Shown: piece after piece, positions 21,127-30,817 of the stretch | Layout: the number at the start of each line of letters is the position of its first letter | Position numbering within the stretch: position 1 is the stretch's first letter | DNA from: Bactericera cockerelli | Taxonomy: Eukaryota > Arthropoda > Insecta > Hemiptera > Triozidae | Length of the DNA: 64,000 nt | Assembly: GCA_024516035.1 (NCBI GenBank) | Contig: CM044958.1 | Location: 1,419,566 to 1,483,565, forward strand | Direction of reading: 5' to 3' | Translations under genes and position numbers: made by a program | The notes under the pieces: generated by a model | The model's database searches: none | The model's input: the letters and a program-made list of their open reading frames with translations, nothing else | Told to the model about the DNA's origin: nothing

Positions 21127-21512
21127 AGTACATGTGTGTACCAGTACCACCCCTGGTACACCCGGTCTATTCCGTGAAGACACGCGTGTACCACCCCTGG
21201 TACACCCGGTCTATTCCGTGAAGACACGCGTGTACCACCCCTGGTACACCCGGTCTATTCCGTGAAGACACGCGTGTACCACCCCTGGTACACCCGGTCT
21301 ATTCCGTGAAGACACGCGTGTACCACCCCTGGTACACCCGGTCTATTCCGTGAAGACACGCGTGTACCACCGCTGGTGCACCCGGTCTATTCCGTGAAGA
21401 CACGCGTGTACCACCCCTGGTACACCCGGTATATTCCGTGAAGACACGCGTGTACCACCCCTGGTACACCCGGTCTATTCCGTGAAGACACGCGTGTAAC
21501 ACCGCTGGTACA
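21127..21512. repeat. 44-bp minisatellite, each unit with a perfect hairpin
   Basis: Nearly nine units of 44 bp. Each holds GTGTACCACCCCTGGTACAC, a perfect inverted repeat with 8-bp arms and a CCCC loop, then CCGGTCTATTCCGTGAAGAC. Variants are ACCGCTGG and GGTATATTCC. GC-rich against AT-rich flanks. Open frames on the minus strand are a repeat by-product. Confidence 0.93.
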
Positions 21513-21540
21513 CCCAGTCGTCTTGAGTGTTAAAGATAAG

Positions 21541-21710
21541 TGTTTCGTAGCCATGAGACAGCAGCTATTCTAGTCGCTTGTGGTCTGCTTGATCATCCCG
21601 TAGTATGTCTCCCCTCTGATGGGCGAGGAGTGACACAATACTTCCCAAGTAGGTGCTGGGTCAATACGAGCGCTCCGGAAGGTACCCCTTACTAACAACT
21701 GAAAGAGATT
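21541..21710 (-). mobile_element. SINE family G body fragment
   Basis: Minus-strand segment with words shared with 36430-36600: GTAGCCATGA, CTTGTGGTCTG, CCCGTAGTATG, CTCCCCTCTGATGGGCGAG, GTGACACAATACTTCCCA, GGTGCTGGGTCAA. The tRNA-like head is missing. Confidence 0.7.
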
Positions 21711-22450
21711 TTTATAACAACTGAAAGAGATTTTTCATAAATATGTTAGCGAGTACTTTACAGCTGAGGTAATCGTGCGCACCGGTGTACTCAAAGTGTT
21801 ATCTCACCTTGCTAGTCTAGCTTGTACTCATTGGTGTCTATTCTTGTAAGAGTTGTAAGGTAATATAATGTAAAAAAAACCGTATTTGTACAAAAAAAAC
21901 GCATAAATTCACAATACAACATGACCATTTTTTTTATACAAAATCAGATTAATATCTTAGGCCTCCCGTTGTAAGGCGGGATGTGACCAACTAGAAACAG
22001 GACAGAAATTTTAAGAAAATAAATAGAACTAGTTGTTCTGTGAACTGTAAACCTCACACAGATTCCCTTATAGATTTTTATAAAGTTCATATTAAGCTTG
22101 AGGAGATCAAGACCTTTGATTCAATAGCTCACTCGGTGGGTTTTAATTAAAAATATCAACCGGCCCATTTTAGCGGCCCCTTTCTTCTTTTTTTGGCCAC
22201 AGTGCGTCCACAAAATTCAATAACATAAAATACATTTCAAGTAGTTCTATCCCTTTCACATTCACTTCTTCCCTTCATTTCTTTTACTTGCCTTCAGCCT
22301 CATGGTCTTCTGTTAGCATTATCAATTCCATTTGTGTATTTATTAACAAAAACTGCAGGTCCCCTAGCTCTACAGAAGTCAAGCTAGAGGCTATAAATCT
22401 TCTTGAATGATTCCCTTATCTTGTTTTTAGTTGATTGATAGCCATGCCAT
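21711..22450. other. Intergenic, no recognised element
   Basis: No gene, SINE or tandem structure recognised; moderately AT-rich. Confidence 0.4.
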
Positions 22451-22846
22451 TCGAGAGGTAAGTTTTATCACATCTCGTGCCACGTCAGTTAAAAACGCCT
22501 GACAGCCAGTTTTCCAAAAAAGTGACTGTCAGTTGAAAAGGCCTGACACGTTGTTGCTCACTTTTAATCAGTGTCAGGCTCTTCCAACTGACACTACAAT
22601 AGATTTTAGTATGTTGTTTAAACTTTGGGGGCCTATGGGGATTTTTGCAATTTAGATTATGGAAATATATTGATTACTGAAGATTTTAGAAGCAAAACAC
22701 TAAATAGATCAATTTTACTGAAGAAAAGAAGCCTCAGGCGAAACACAGAGAAATACCTTTGGCACGAGATGTGATCAATGTTTGATAATAAGAAGTAGTT
22801 GTGACATTATTATTATTATTATTATGAAAAAAATCGAGAGGTAAGT
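22451..22846 (+). mobile_element. Unclassified 370-bp retroposon with 13-bp target duplication
   Basis: TCGAGAGGTAAGT occurs at 22451-22463 and 22834-22846, flanking an insert that ends in (TTA)n and TGAAAAAAA. Inside, ATCACATCTCGTGCC (22467) and its reverse complement (22761) lie near the ends, and CTGACAG/CCTGACAC/GTGTCAGGC words recur. No tRNA, 5S or 7SL head is seen. I infer target-primed insertion from the duplication plus tail. Confidence 0.7.
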
Positions 22847-22861
22847 ACTTACTTAAGAATT

Positions 22862-23085
22862 GAGCGGACGATTAGCTCAATGGTAAAAAATAGTAATCCA
22901 GGTAGCGTAGGAATCTGTTGGTTCGAATCCCACCCAATGCATGAAATTTTTATCATTAATGTGAGCTTGTGACCACATAATAATAAGACTATGAGGGTTA
23001 GGTGGTAGAAAATGCTTTAAGCATTAACCTCGCATGGTGGGGTTACCTTCCACTAAAGAGTATTATTATCATTATTAAAAGATAC
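22862..23085 (+). mobile_element. SINE family C body with a family G-like first block
   Basis: It begins GGACGATTAGCTCAATGGT, resembling the G head, then AGTAATCCAGGTAGCGTAGG and the complete C body (CACCCAATGCATGAAATTTT, TAGAAAATGCTTTAAGCATT, CCTTCCACTAAAGAGTATTA). Probably another head exchange. Confidence 0.7.
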
Positions 23086-23579
23086 TCGCTTGTCATGTGG
23101 AAGGTCCCTATTTCATCTATGGTTCGTAATAGGGACCTTCACACACACCACACGAGAGACCACCGAAAAACAATGATTTCCACGATGTGAGTAACATTAA
23201 AAAAAAAAAATCATAAAATTCCTCAGAAATATACCAGTCCAAATGTTTTTTAAAATAGTATAAAATGATTAAAATATTAAATTTATTCATTGAAACAATT
23301 ACACGAACCTGATTTTGTCCTTGTAATTGTTTTTGTGTATGTGTATGTCCTTCCTACTGTGTGAAATTCCAGGTGGGTCTCTAGCTATATGGCGCACACA
23401 CACACACACACGGAACAATGACTGAAACTTCGGATTTATAAGGCCCTGGGGATCTTAGAACGAGTTTTGGTATGGCACTGAAAACTGACTATCGAATTTT
23501 TTTGGGTGACTCCATTACTTTTCTCACTATAGGAGAAGGGAAGACAAGAGGCTATGAAATAGGTACTCTTTTTCAAAAA

Positions 23580-23715
23580 AAAAAAAATCCTCACGAGGCT
23601 AGGGTGTGCCCCGACATCCAGAGTACAGACCCGAAAAAATTCCGATCCCGCCGGGATTCGAACCCGGGTCACCTGGAGTGCGAGCCGAGCATGCTACCGC
23701 TAGGCCAAGGTAATT
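23580..23715 (-). mobile_element. SINE with family B body and a different tRNA head (H)
   Basis: On the minus strand: GGCCTAGCGGTAGCATGCTC, box B GGGTTCGAATCCCGGCGGG, then TTTTTTCGGGTCTGTACTCT, GGATGTCGGGGCACACCC and CCTCGTGAGGATTTTT. The downstream half matches family B although the tRNA-like part does not. Confidence 0.7.
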
Positions 23716-23938
23716 TACAATCAGGTCTATTTCATGATCCACTCATCGGTCGATTCGACACTGACTAATGTCTGTGTTACCTAGGTGGAAAGCCGGTAGG
23801 TAGGTAGGTACAATCAGTTCTCTACCCACATCAATAAACAGTCATTTGATCTATCACCTGGAATAGGTCAGTTTGATTCTGGACATACCTAGCAGAGTTT
23901 CTAATTTCCATCTTCTGATTTCGAATTACTATCAGTGT

Positions 23939-24125
23939 TAAAGGGTTGGGAGGAAGAGATTGCCAAAGGCAATAACCTTGCCCTTTAGTTAGGACATATT
24001 TATGTATATACATTTATTATTTTTTTCTTTATTTTTTTTTCTCTTATATTGTATATTTATTTGTAATTATTTGTGCTGTAACTGTTGTATATATAATATG
24101 TCCAATTAATAAAGTGTAAATAAAT
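23939..24125 (+). mobile_element. LINE 3' end, GGTTGGG family
   Basis: AAGGGTTGGGAGGAAGAGAT, GGCAATAACCTTGCCC, TTTAGTTAGGACATAT, ending CCAATTAATAAAGTGTAAAT. Same 3' end as at 684. Confidence 0.72.
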
Positions 24126-24164
24126 AAACAAAATAAATAAAGTGTGTTTCTACTGATGTCTCCG

Positions 24165-24275
24165 TGGTCCCGGTATCACAGTGGTCAAGATGTCTGCTAA
24201 TCCAGAACTCGCGGGTTCGAATATTCTAATCGGGCAGTATGAGCAGTAGAAATAAGGCGATATCTATTATATCTA
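24165..24275 (+). mobile_element. SINE family A, internally deleted
   Basis: GGTCCCGGTATCACAGTGGT head, CGCGGGTTCGAATATT, then directly the 3' end CTAATCGGGCAGTATGAGC and AATAAGGCGATATC. The central body is deleted. Confidence 0.7.
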
Positions 24276-25140
24276 TAAAAATTAATCGTCCGTCTGTATA
24301 AATCACTCATCAGTGTCTGGTTTCCTCGTCCACATATTTAACTTGAACCCAGCCTCGTCCACATATTTAACTTGAACCCAGTGTTATCACTCTGTTATCA
24401 GTAGATCGATTGTTTTTTTTATGTTGAAAAATTTACTTAGTTCGGATTACTTTTAAAAAATAAAATAAAAAAATCTGGTGTAAACATCACACGACTTTCC
24501 TTATCTCCAAAAAAGGAGTCGAATTCCGCCACTGGTGACTGAACGGTAACAGATAACTAAAAATCAATGCCAAATTCGTGATCAGCACTTCAAAATCATT
24601 TAATTTGATATGTCACAACCCCCATCTAGGATGAATAATAAAAAAGTTAGTCCAATCGGGTCCCCCTACAATACCGGTAAATTGGGGCCGGTTTCCAAAA
24701 AGTTAAAGATATCAAAAAAATGATCAGAGTGAACCCCTATTATTTTTTTAATCTGAGAAAATGTTGTTCTCGAACTTTTTTTGTATCTTTAACCAATTCA
24801 AAGAAGCGGTGCTTGCGGCCAATATTTGCGGCCCTGTGGCCGCAGAATGCGGCCGATTTCAACCAAAAGTTTCATGGTTTGTCTGGTGTATAAAATTAAT
24901 TACCATACCAAATTTCAAGTCTCTAGCTCTTACCGTTCTTGAGATATCCTGTTCACACACAGACACACAGACACACAGACAGACACACAGACAGACACAC
25001 AGACAGACGCACGGACCAATGGCTGAAAACCACTTTTTTGGTATCCTGAGGCTATGATTCGTCCAGAAATGTGAAAAGCTGGGTAGGTCAAATTTTCGAC
25101 GAATACAATACTTTCCTTATTATAGGATAAGGAAAGTAAA
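24276..25140. mobile_element. Unclassified composite repeat with terminal hairpin
   Basis: Contains a direct duplication (CCTCGTCCACATATTTAACT at 24326 and 24354), a degenerate passage TACCATACCAAATTTCAAG, a (CAGACACA)n microsatellite at 24955-25010, and near 25104-25133 the palindrome TACTTTCCTTAT..ATAAGGAAAGTA, which recurs at 50459. A non-autonomous DNA element is plausible but its ends are not resolved. Confidence 0.4.
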
Positions 25141-25672
25141 AAACAGTAGTTTAATTGTGTTTACGAAGACGGTGTGACGGACCTTGCTAATCATAAGCAG
25201 ATTTTTTCGCGTTTTTTTTCACAATTTCGTTCGGTTTATTTTATTTTTTATCATAATTAAAAGTATTGGAAGTTTTTTATTTATTTGAATTTAACTTTGC
25301 TTTCAAAAATTTGATCAACATTTGCTGGGAAAACTTTTTATTAATGAACAGATGAACAGTTAAGTTTATAAAAGAAACATAATCATTTATTCAAATATAA
25401 TTTTATTACTATAAAATTAGGTATAACTGATAACATAAAATTAGCAAAAATAGAACACGCATTTGTTTGGATGTAATTTTTCGTATGTAGGACATGTCGT
25501 TTTTTATTTACTCGATTACGTATATGTCGTTTTTTTTTATTTACTGTTCATTATTTATTCTTGCTTGACCTTTGAATCAGACTAATGAGGATGTAGGTCG
25601 TAAGTTTATGAAGTGTTTATTATAAAATCACCATAGCAACGAGTAAACAATCGCTTCTACTATCAAACTGAG
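25141..25672. other. Intergenic, no recognised element
   Basis: AT-rich; a short duplication around TATGTCGTTTTTTATTTACT at about 25496 and 25530. Nothing else recognised. Confidence 0.4.
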
Positions 25673-25965
25673 AGCGCGATTAGCTCAGTGAGAGGTATTC
25701 GGTTGCCATGCGGAAGGTTCTGGGTTCGAATCCCAGAGCTCACATAAATTTTTTTTCGAAATTTGGTTACAGTTGTATGTGGATACCTTTCGGTGCGCTC
25801 GTGTTGATCCATCTCCTAAATGGAAAATGTTGTTTCACTTTTAGCACATCATAGGGGAGGCATACTACGGGATGGACAAGCTACAACACAGAAAACAAGA
25901 AGTGTCTACATTTGTTTCATGCTGCTGTTTCATGGCTACAAAATGTGTAGAAAGGCTCATCTTTT
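25673..25965 (+). mobile_element. tRNA-derived SINE, family G
   Basis: GCGCGATTAGCTCAGTGAG, TTGCCATGCGGAAGGTTC, box B GGTTCGAATCCCAGAGCTC, body CTTTCGGTGCGCTCGTGTTG, GGGAGGCATACTACGGGATG, TTTCATGGCTAC. The anticodon loop reads TTGCCATG. Confidence 0.78.
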
Positions 25966-26014
25966 TTTTAATGTTCCTTTTTTCTGCAAATGTAGGTATT
26001 CGAAATCAGTTCGT

Positions 26015-26190
26015 GACCATTCAAATTCTAATTCTCGTGACGCTGGCTTTTCCCGGCCCCACTCAGGCTGTGTGAGGTCAATGTGAGTAGCAGGTTTGTG
26101 AGTTTCCTGCGAATGGAGGGTAAAGTCCCCGTCGTGATATGACTATGGCAGTTGAAAGCGACGTTAAACCCCACTTAAAAAAAAAAGAAA
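26015..26190 (+). mobile_element. SINE family F, 3' half only
   Basis: Starts in the core (CATTCAAATTCTAATTCTCG, TTTTCCCGGCCCCACTCAGG) and ends GTTAAACCCCACTTAAAAAA. The 5S-derived head is absent, fitting 5' truncation. Confidence 0.8.
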
Positions 26191-26388
26191 TCAGTTCTGT
26201 CACCACTACTTATTTGTACTTTAATTTTTAATTTTAATTGTTATAATAATTATTTGTACTGTACATATGTCTGTTTATATCTAATAAAGTGTTTAGTAAT
26301 AATAATAATACATAGGTATGGATAATACTTGAATTTTGCAATCGACCTCTCAAGTAGCTCTCCCTCGTTCCGAGCCTGGGCTTCCATC

Positions 26389-26518
26389 ATGTGGATCTAT
26401 CTCAGCCTATGTCTCCTGGTTCCCATTGTGGTCGGGATTCCTGGATCCACGATTCACTTGGATCTGTCGGGAAACCAGGTGTGGAGAGTCAGCAATGTGA
26501 TGAGAGATGGATCTAATG
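26389..26518 (+). CDS. MANBA: MANBA exon 1 (signal peptide)
   Basis: 130 nt, ending AATG|GTAAGT (phase 1). The ATG at 26389 gives a hydrophobic leader, then [17 protein letters not shown], the first beta strand (L.GNQ.WRV) of the GH2 sugar-binding domain. Confidence 0.92.
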
Positions 26519-28457
26519 GTAAGTGTAGAACTACGAACAGACGGATAAACGGACAGTGAGATCGACAAATAGACAGACGGATAGACGGACAGTTAGACAG
26601 ACAGACGGATAGACTGATAACCAATAGACGGATATAAACGTATAGACAGACAAGCGCGCTAGGCATTGCACGCATGTTGACCTGGGTTCGATTCCTAGCG
26701 GGTTAGGACTTTTTATGCTCTCTACTTGGATGTTCGGGGTCCACTCATACCTCGTGAGGAAAAATGAGTAGTTGCTTTGATGTGAAGCAGCGACCAGTGG
26801 CAGAATCATAAACAAACAAAAAAATACAAGATATTGTAAATTAAAGTGGTAAAGTCCTATGATTCTGAGCCACCCACTAAAATTGTGACAAAATAACACA
26901 AAGAAAAACATTATTATTAGATACCTATTCTTATTATTATATCCACGTTTTCTTATATAAAAAAAAACGTTATTTCCCCATATACCTGTCCCGGTAGCTC
27001 AGTGGTAAAGGTGGCATTCTGTGAATCCAGAGGTTCCAGAGGTGGTCGTGGGTTCGAAACCCAACCGGGACATGACAAGTTATTTTCCCATTTGGGATTT
27101 TTACCACATTAAGTTTTTTAAGAGATCGTGTTTGTGTTGATCAATTACGTGATATCACAACTACTCAAACTCGCTATACTAAATCCACACTGAAAGCGTG
27201 ACTTGAACCACCGACCTCCAGGTTAAAAGTTCATCGCATTATCGTTCAAGCTACTAAGGTCGGTTGATTTTTACCACATAATAATATGTCTTGGGCTTAC
27301 TGCTGGAATAATAGGACCTATCGGGCAGAATAAATAAGGCGATATTATTATTATTATTTACAGAGGTAAATTTGACCTCGAAATCGTCCTCCTATAGGTA
27401 GGTATCTAGGTTCGACTGTATATATTTTTTTTTTTTTAAGTGGGGTTTAACGTCGCTTTCAACTGCCATGGTCATATCACGACGGGGGTTTTACCCTCCA
27501 TTCGCAGGAAACTCACAAACCTGCTACTCACATTGACCTCACCCAGCCTGAGTGGGGCCGGGAAAAGCCAGCGTCACGAGAGAATTAGAATTTGAATGGT
27601 CACCCATCCAAGTCTTAACCTCGCTGGATGTCGCTTAACTTCGGTGTACTGAAGGGAACCGGTGTATTCAACATGCCATCGACGCTGGCTGACTGTATAT
27701 TTATTTTCTCTTGCAGCCGTCAGATACAGTGACATCCCCGCCACAGTACCGGGCGGTGTCTACTCGGATCTGATAGCTGCTGACGTCATCCCTGCCAACA
27801 TCTTCTTCCGCTACAATGACGTGGCTCTGAGATGGGTGGCGGAAGAGGACTGGATTTACTCGCGGAACTTCACGCGTAAGTTGACCACCATCTAAAATAA
27901 GTTGACCACCATCTAAAATAAGTTGACCACCATCTAAAATAAGTTGACCACCATCTAAAATAAGTTGACCACCATCTAAAATAAGTTGACAACCATCTAA
28001 AATAAGTTGACCACCATCTAAAATAAGTTGACCACCATCTAAAATAAGTTGACCACCATCTAAAATACGTTGACCAACATCTAAAATGAGTTGACCACCA
28101 TCTAAAACCAAGACGCGGGTCCATATCACTGGTGATCTTTTAGACCACATCTCATAATTATTATGAAGCAGGAAGGTGCGCTGGTAGTCAAGTGGTTAAC
28201 GCGCTTGTCTGGCAATCCAGGTAGCGTAGGGATCCGTTGGTTCGAATCCCACCCAGTTCATGCATTTTTCCTAATATAATTGAGTTTGTCACCACATAAT
28301 AATGTGACTCTGAGGGTTAAATGGTAGAAAATGTTTTGAGCATTAACCTTGCCTGGTGGTTATACCTTCCACTAGAGAGTGATATTAATGTATTATTATT
28401 ACTATGAAGGATTCAGAAGTAGGAAGCAGATAATATCAGCCGTGCTTCGCTAGGGAC

Positions 28458-28488
<31 letters not shown>

Positions 28489-30774
28489 ATGGCTTTAACG
28501 GCAGGATTCTCACACTGTGAGCTCTTCCACCCAACCGATATCTTGAAAATGGTTATATATATTTTAATGATTTATTAGATAATTTGACGGTTATTTGAAA
28601 ATTTCAATGTCTGTTACCGTTTGGGCTGTGGTATTGTAAACAGACAACCCCTAAGAGAACATAGTCAGCAAGTCAGACACACATATTATTATATTTGAGT
28701 TTTAAAGATTTATATTTGAATTGTCATCATGCTGTAACTATCATACTATGCCCTCCAGTGACTCCAGAAGATCTTACCAAAGGACACCAAGTCCTGACCC
28801 TCCTAGGAGTAGACACTGTGGCGTCGGTCTACTTGAACGATAAGTTCCTGGGGAACACCAGCAACATGTTTGTGGCGTACGACTTTGATGTGAAACCCCA
28901 CTTGAAACTACAGGTACTTTTCTTCCTACTTCTCTCTTACTATAGCTCAGTGTTAAAAGCGGCACTCTGTGAATCCAGGGATTCCAGAAGTCACGGGTTC
29001 GATCCCCAGCAGGGCAAGATTTCTTCTGCTCTGTACTTGGGTATTCGGGGTCCACTCATACCTCGTGAGGAAAAATGAGTAGCTGCTTGAATGTGAGCAG
29101 CGACCAGTGGTGAAATTATAGGCAAAAATAAGATATTGGGATATTAAAAATACGGAAAAGTCCTATAATTCTGCGCTACCCACTAACATTGTGTTATAAT
29201 AACACAAAGAAACACATTATTTTGGGATTATTAAAATCTGTTTCCAAAGCTCTGGTTCAGGAGACGAGGGATCAGAGAGCAGGAAATTTCTTAACTCAGA
29301 GATTAGGCATTGCTATAATTAGAGGGAATGTAACATCTGTGCTTGGCACACTACCCAAGGATGATTGTTTGAAAGAAGTGTATAATATTATGTAAATACA
29401 TATTAGTATTAATTAAAAAAAAAATTATAGAATAAGGAAAGTAAAAAATATATATATTTTTCTATTCTTTTTCTTTTTATTGTATATATTGTTTCCATTT
29501 TACTTCCGAGAAATTTCTAATATTAGAAACCGGAAGTATTGTGTTCGTTTTTGTAAAAAAAAATATTTTTTTGCTCCGATTTCAATTTTTTTCATATTTC
29601 TGGACGTTTCATAACCTCCTGAGCAAATTTGGTTTTGTGTCCGTCTGTCGGTCTGTCGGTCTGTCGGTCTGTCGGTCCGTCGATCCGTCGATCCGTCGGT
29701 CTGTTAAAACGATTCCTTGTAACGCGCAAATCTCGGAAACTACTCGACGGATTTTGATGAAATGTTGCACACATCTAGGAGACATTCTGTAGATGGTCCC
29801 ATTTTAAATTCATCGAATTCGTACTAGCGGTTCTGGGTGAAAGAGACCATGCGCCTTACCACTAACTTTTTACTTAAATGCTTATATCTCGTGAACGGTA
29901 CACCCGATTTTAATGAAATTTTGTATGTATATGCATATTATTGTTTTACATAGGATATTTATATTTATTTTTTAATTAATTATAATTAGACTCTAATATT
30001 TAAGAAAATCCAAAATTTTGGACAAAAAAGTCAAAAAATAAGGACTACGACTTGCCGATACAGAATTTTTTGTGGAATCTCGAATGTAAAAAAAACGGTT
30101 TTCTACCATATAAAACAAATTTGAAGAAAATCGGTTCAGTCGTTTTGGAGATACAAGTAATTTAGTATAAAATCTCAAAATTGGCACGTGTTAACAATGT
30201 GAAACAATCACGAGGAAGTATTGTGTCCATAATTGGCAGTGTATTTTCATTGTTTTAATAAAAAAATAGTTTTGTACATATGTTTTCTTCTCTAATAAAG
30301 TGTTTAATAATAACAATAACATGTATGACCATTTCCCTTCACCAGAACACCCTCGCTGTCCGCATTTACTCCCCCATCAAGGAAGCGCTGCGAGCCTCCC
30401 ATTCCCTCCCGCACAAGTCTCCCCCCGAATGTCCCCCGGCCGTCTACCACGGCGAATGCCACGTCAATGTCTTGCGCAAGATGCAAGCGTCCTTTGCGTG
30501 GGACTGGGGACCCGCTTTCCCGTCCATGGGCATCTGGTGAGTCCTGTGGAGGCTGATGAAAAGAGAGCACAAGACAGCAGTCTGTCCCGGTAGCTCAGTG
30601 GTAAAGGCGGCACTCTGTGAATCCAGAGGTTCCAGAGGTCGTGGGTTCGAAACCCAGCCGGGACATGACAAGTTATCCTCCCATTTGGGATTTTTACCAC
30701 ATAATAATATGTCTTGGGCTTACTGCTGGAATAATGGGACTTAAAGTTCTTATCGGGAAGTATACATAAGACGA

Positions 30775-30817
<43 letters not shown>

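Noticed and set aside
25673..25745. Genuine tRNA genes in the many GGTTCGAA-containing heads
   Set aside because: Each is followed by a constant SINE body and recurs with the same body, and none shows all four intact arms with a clean anticodon and T-run terminator.
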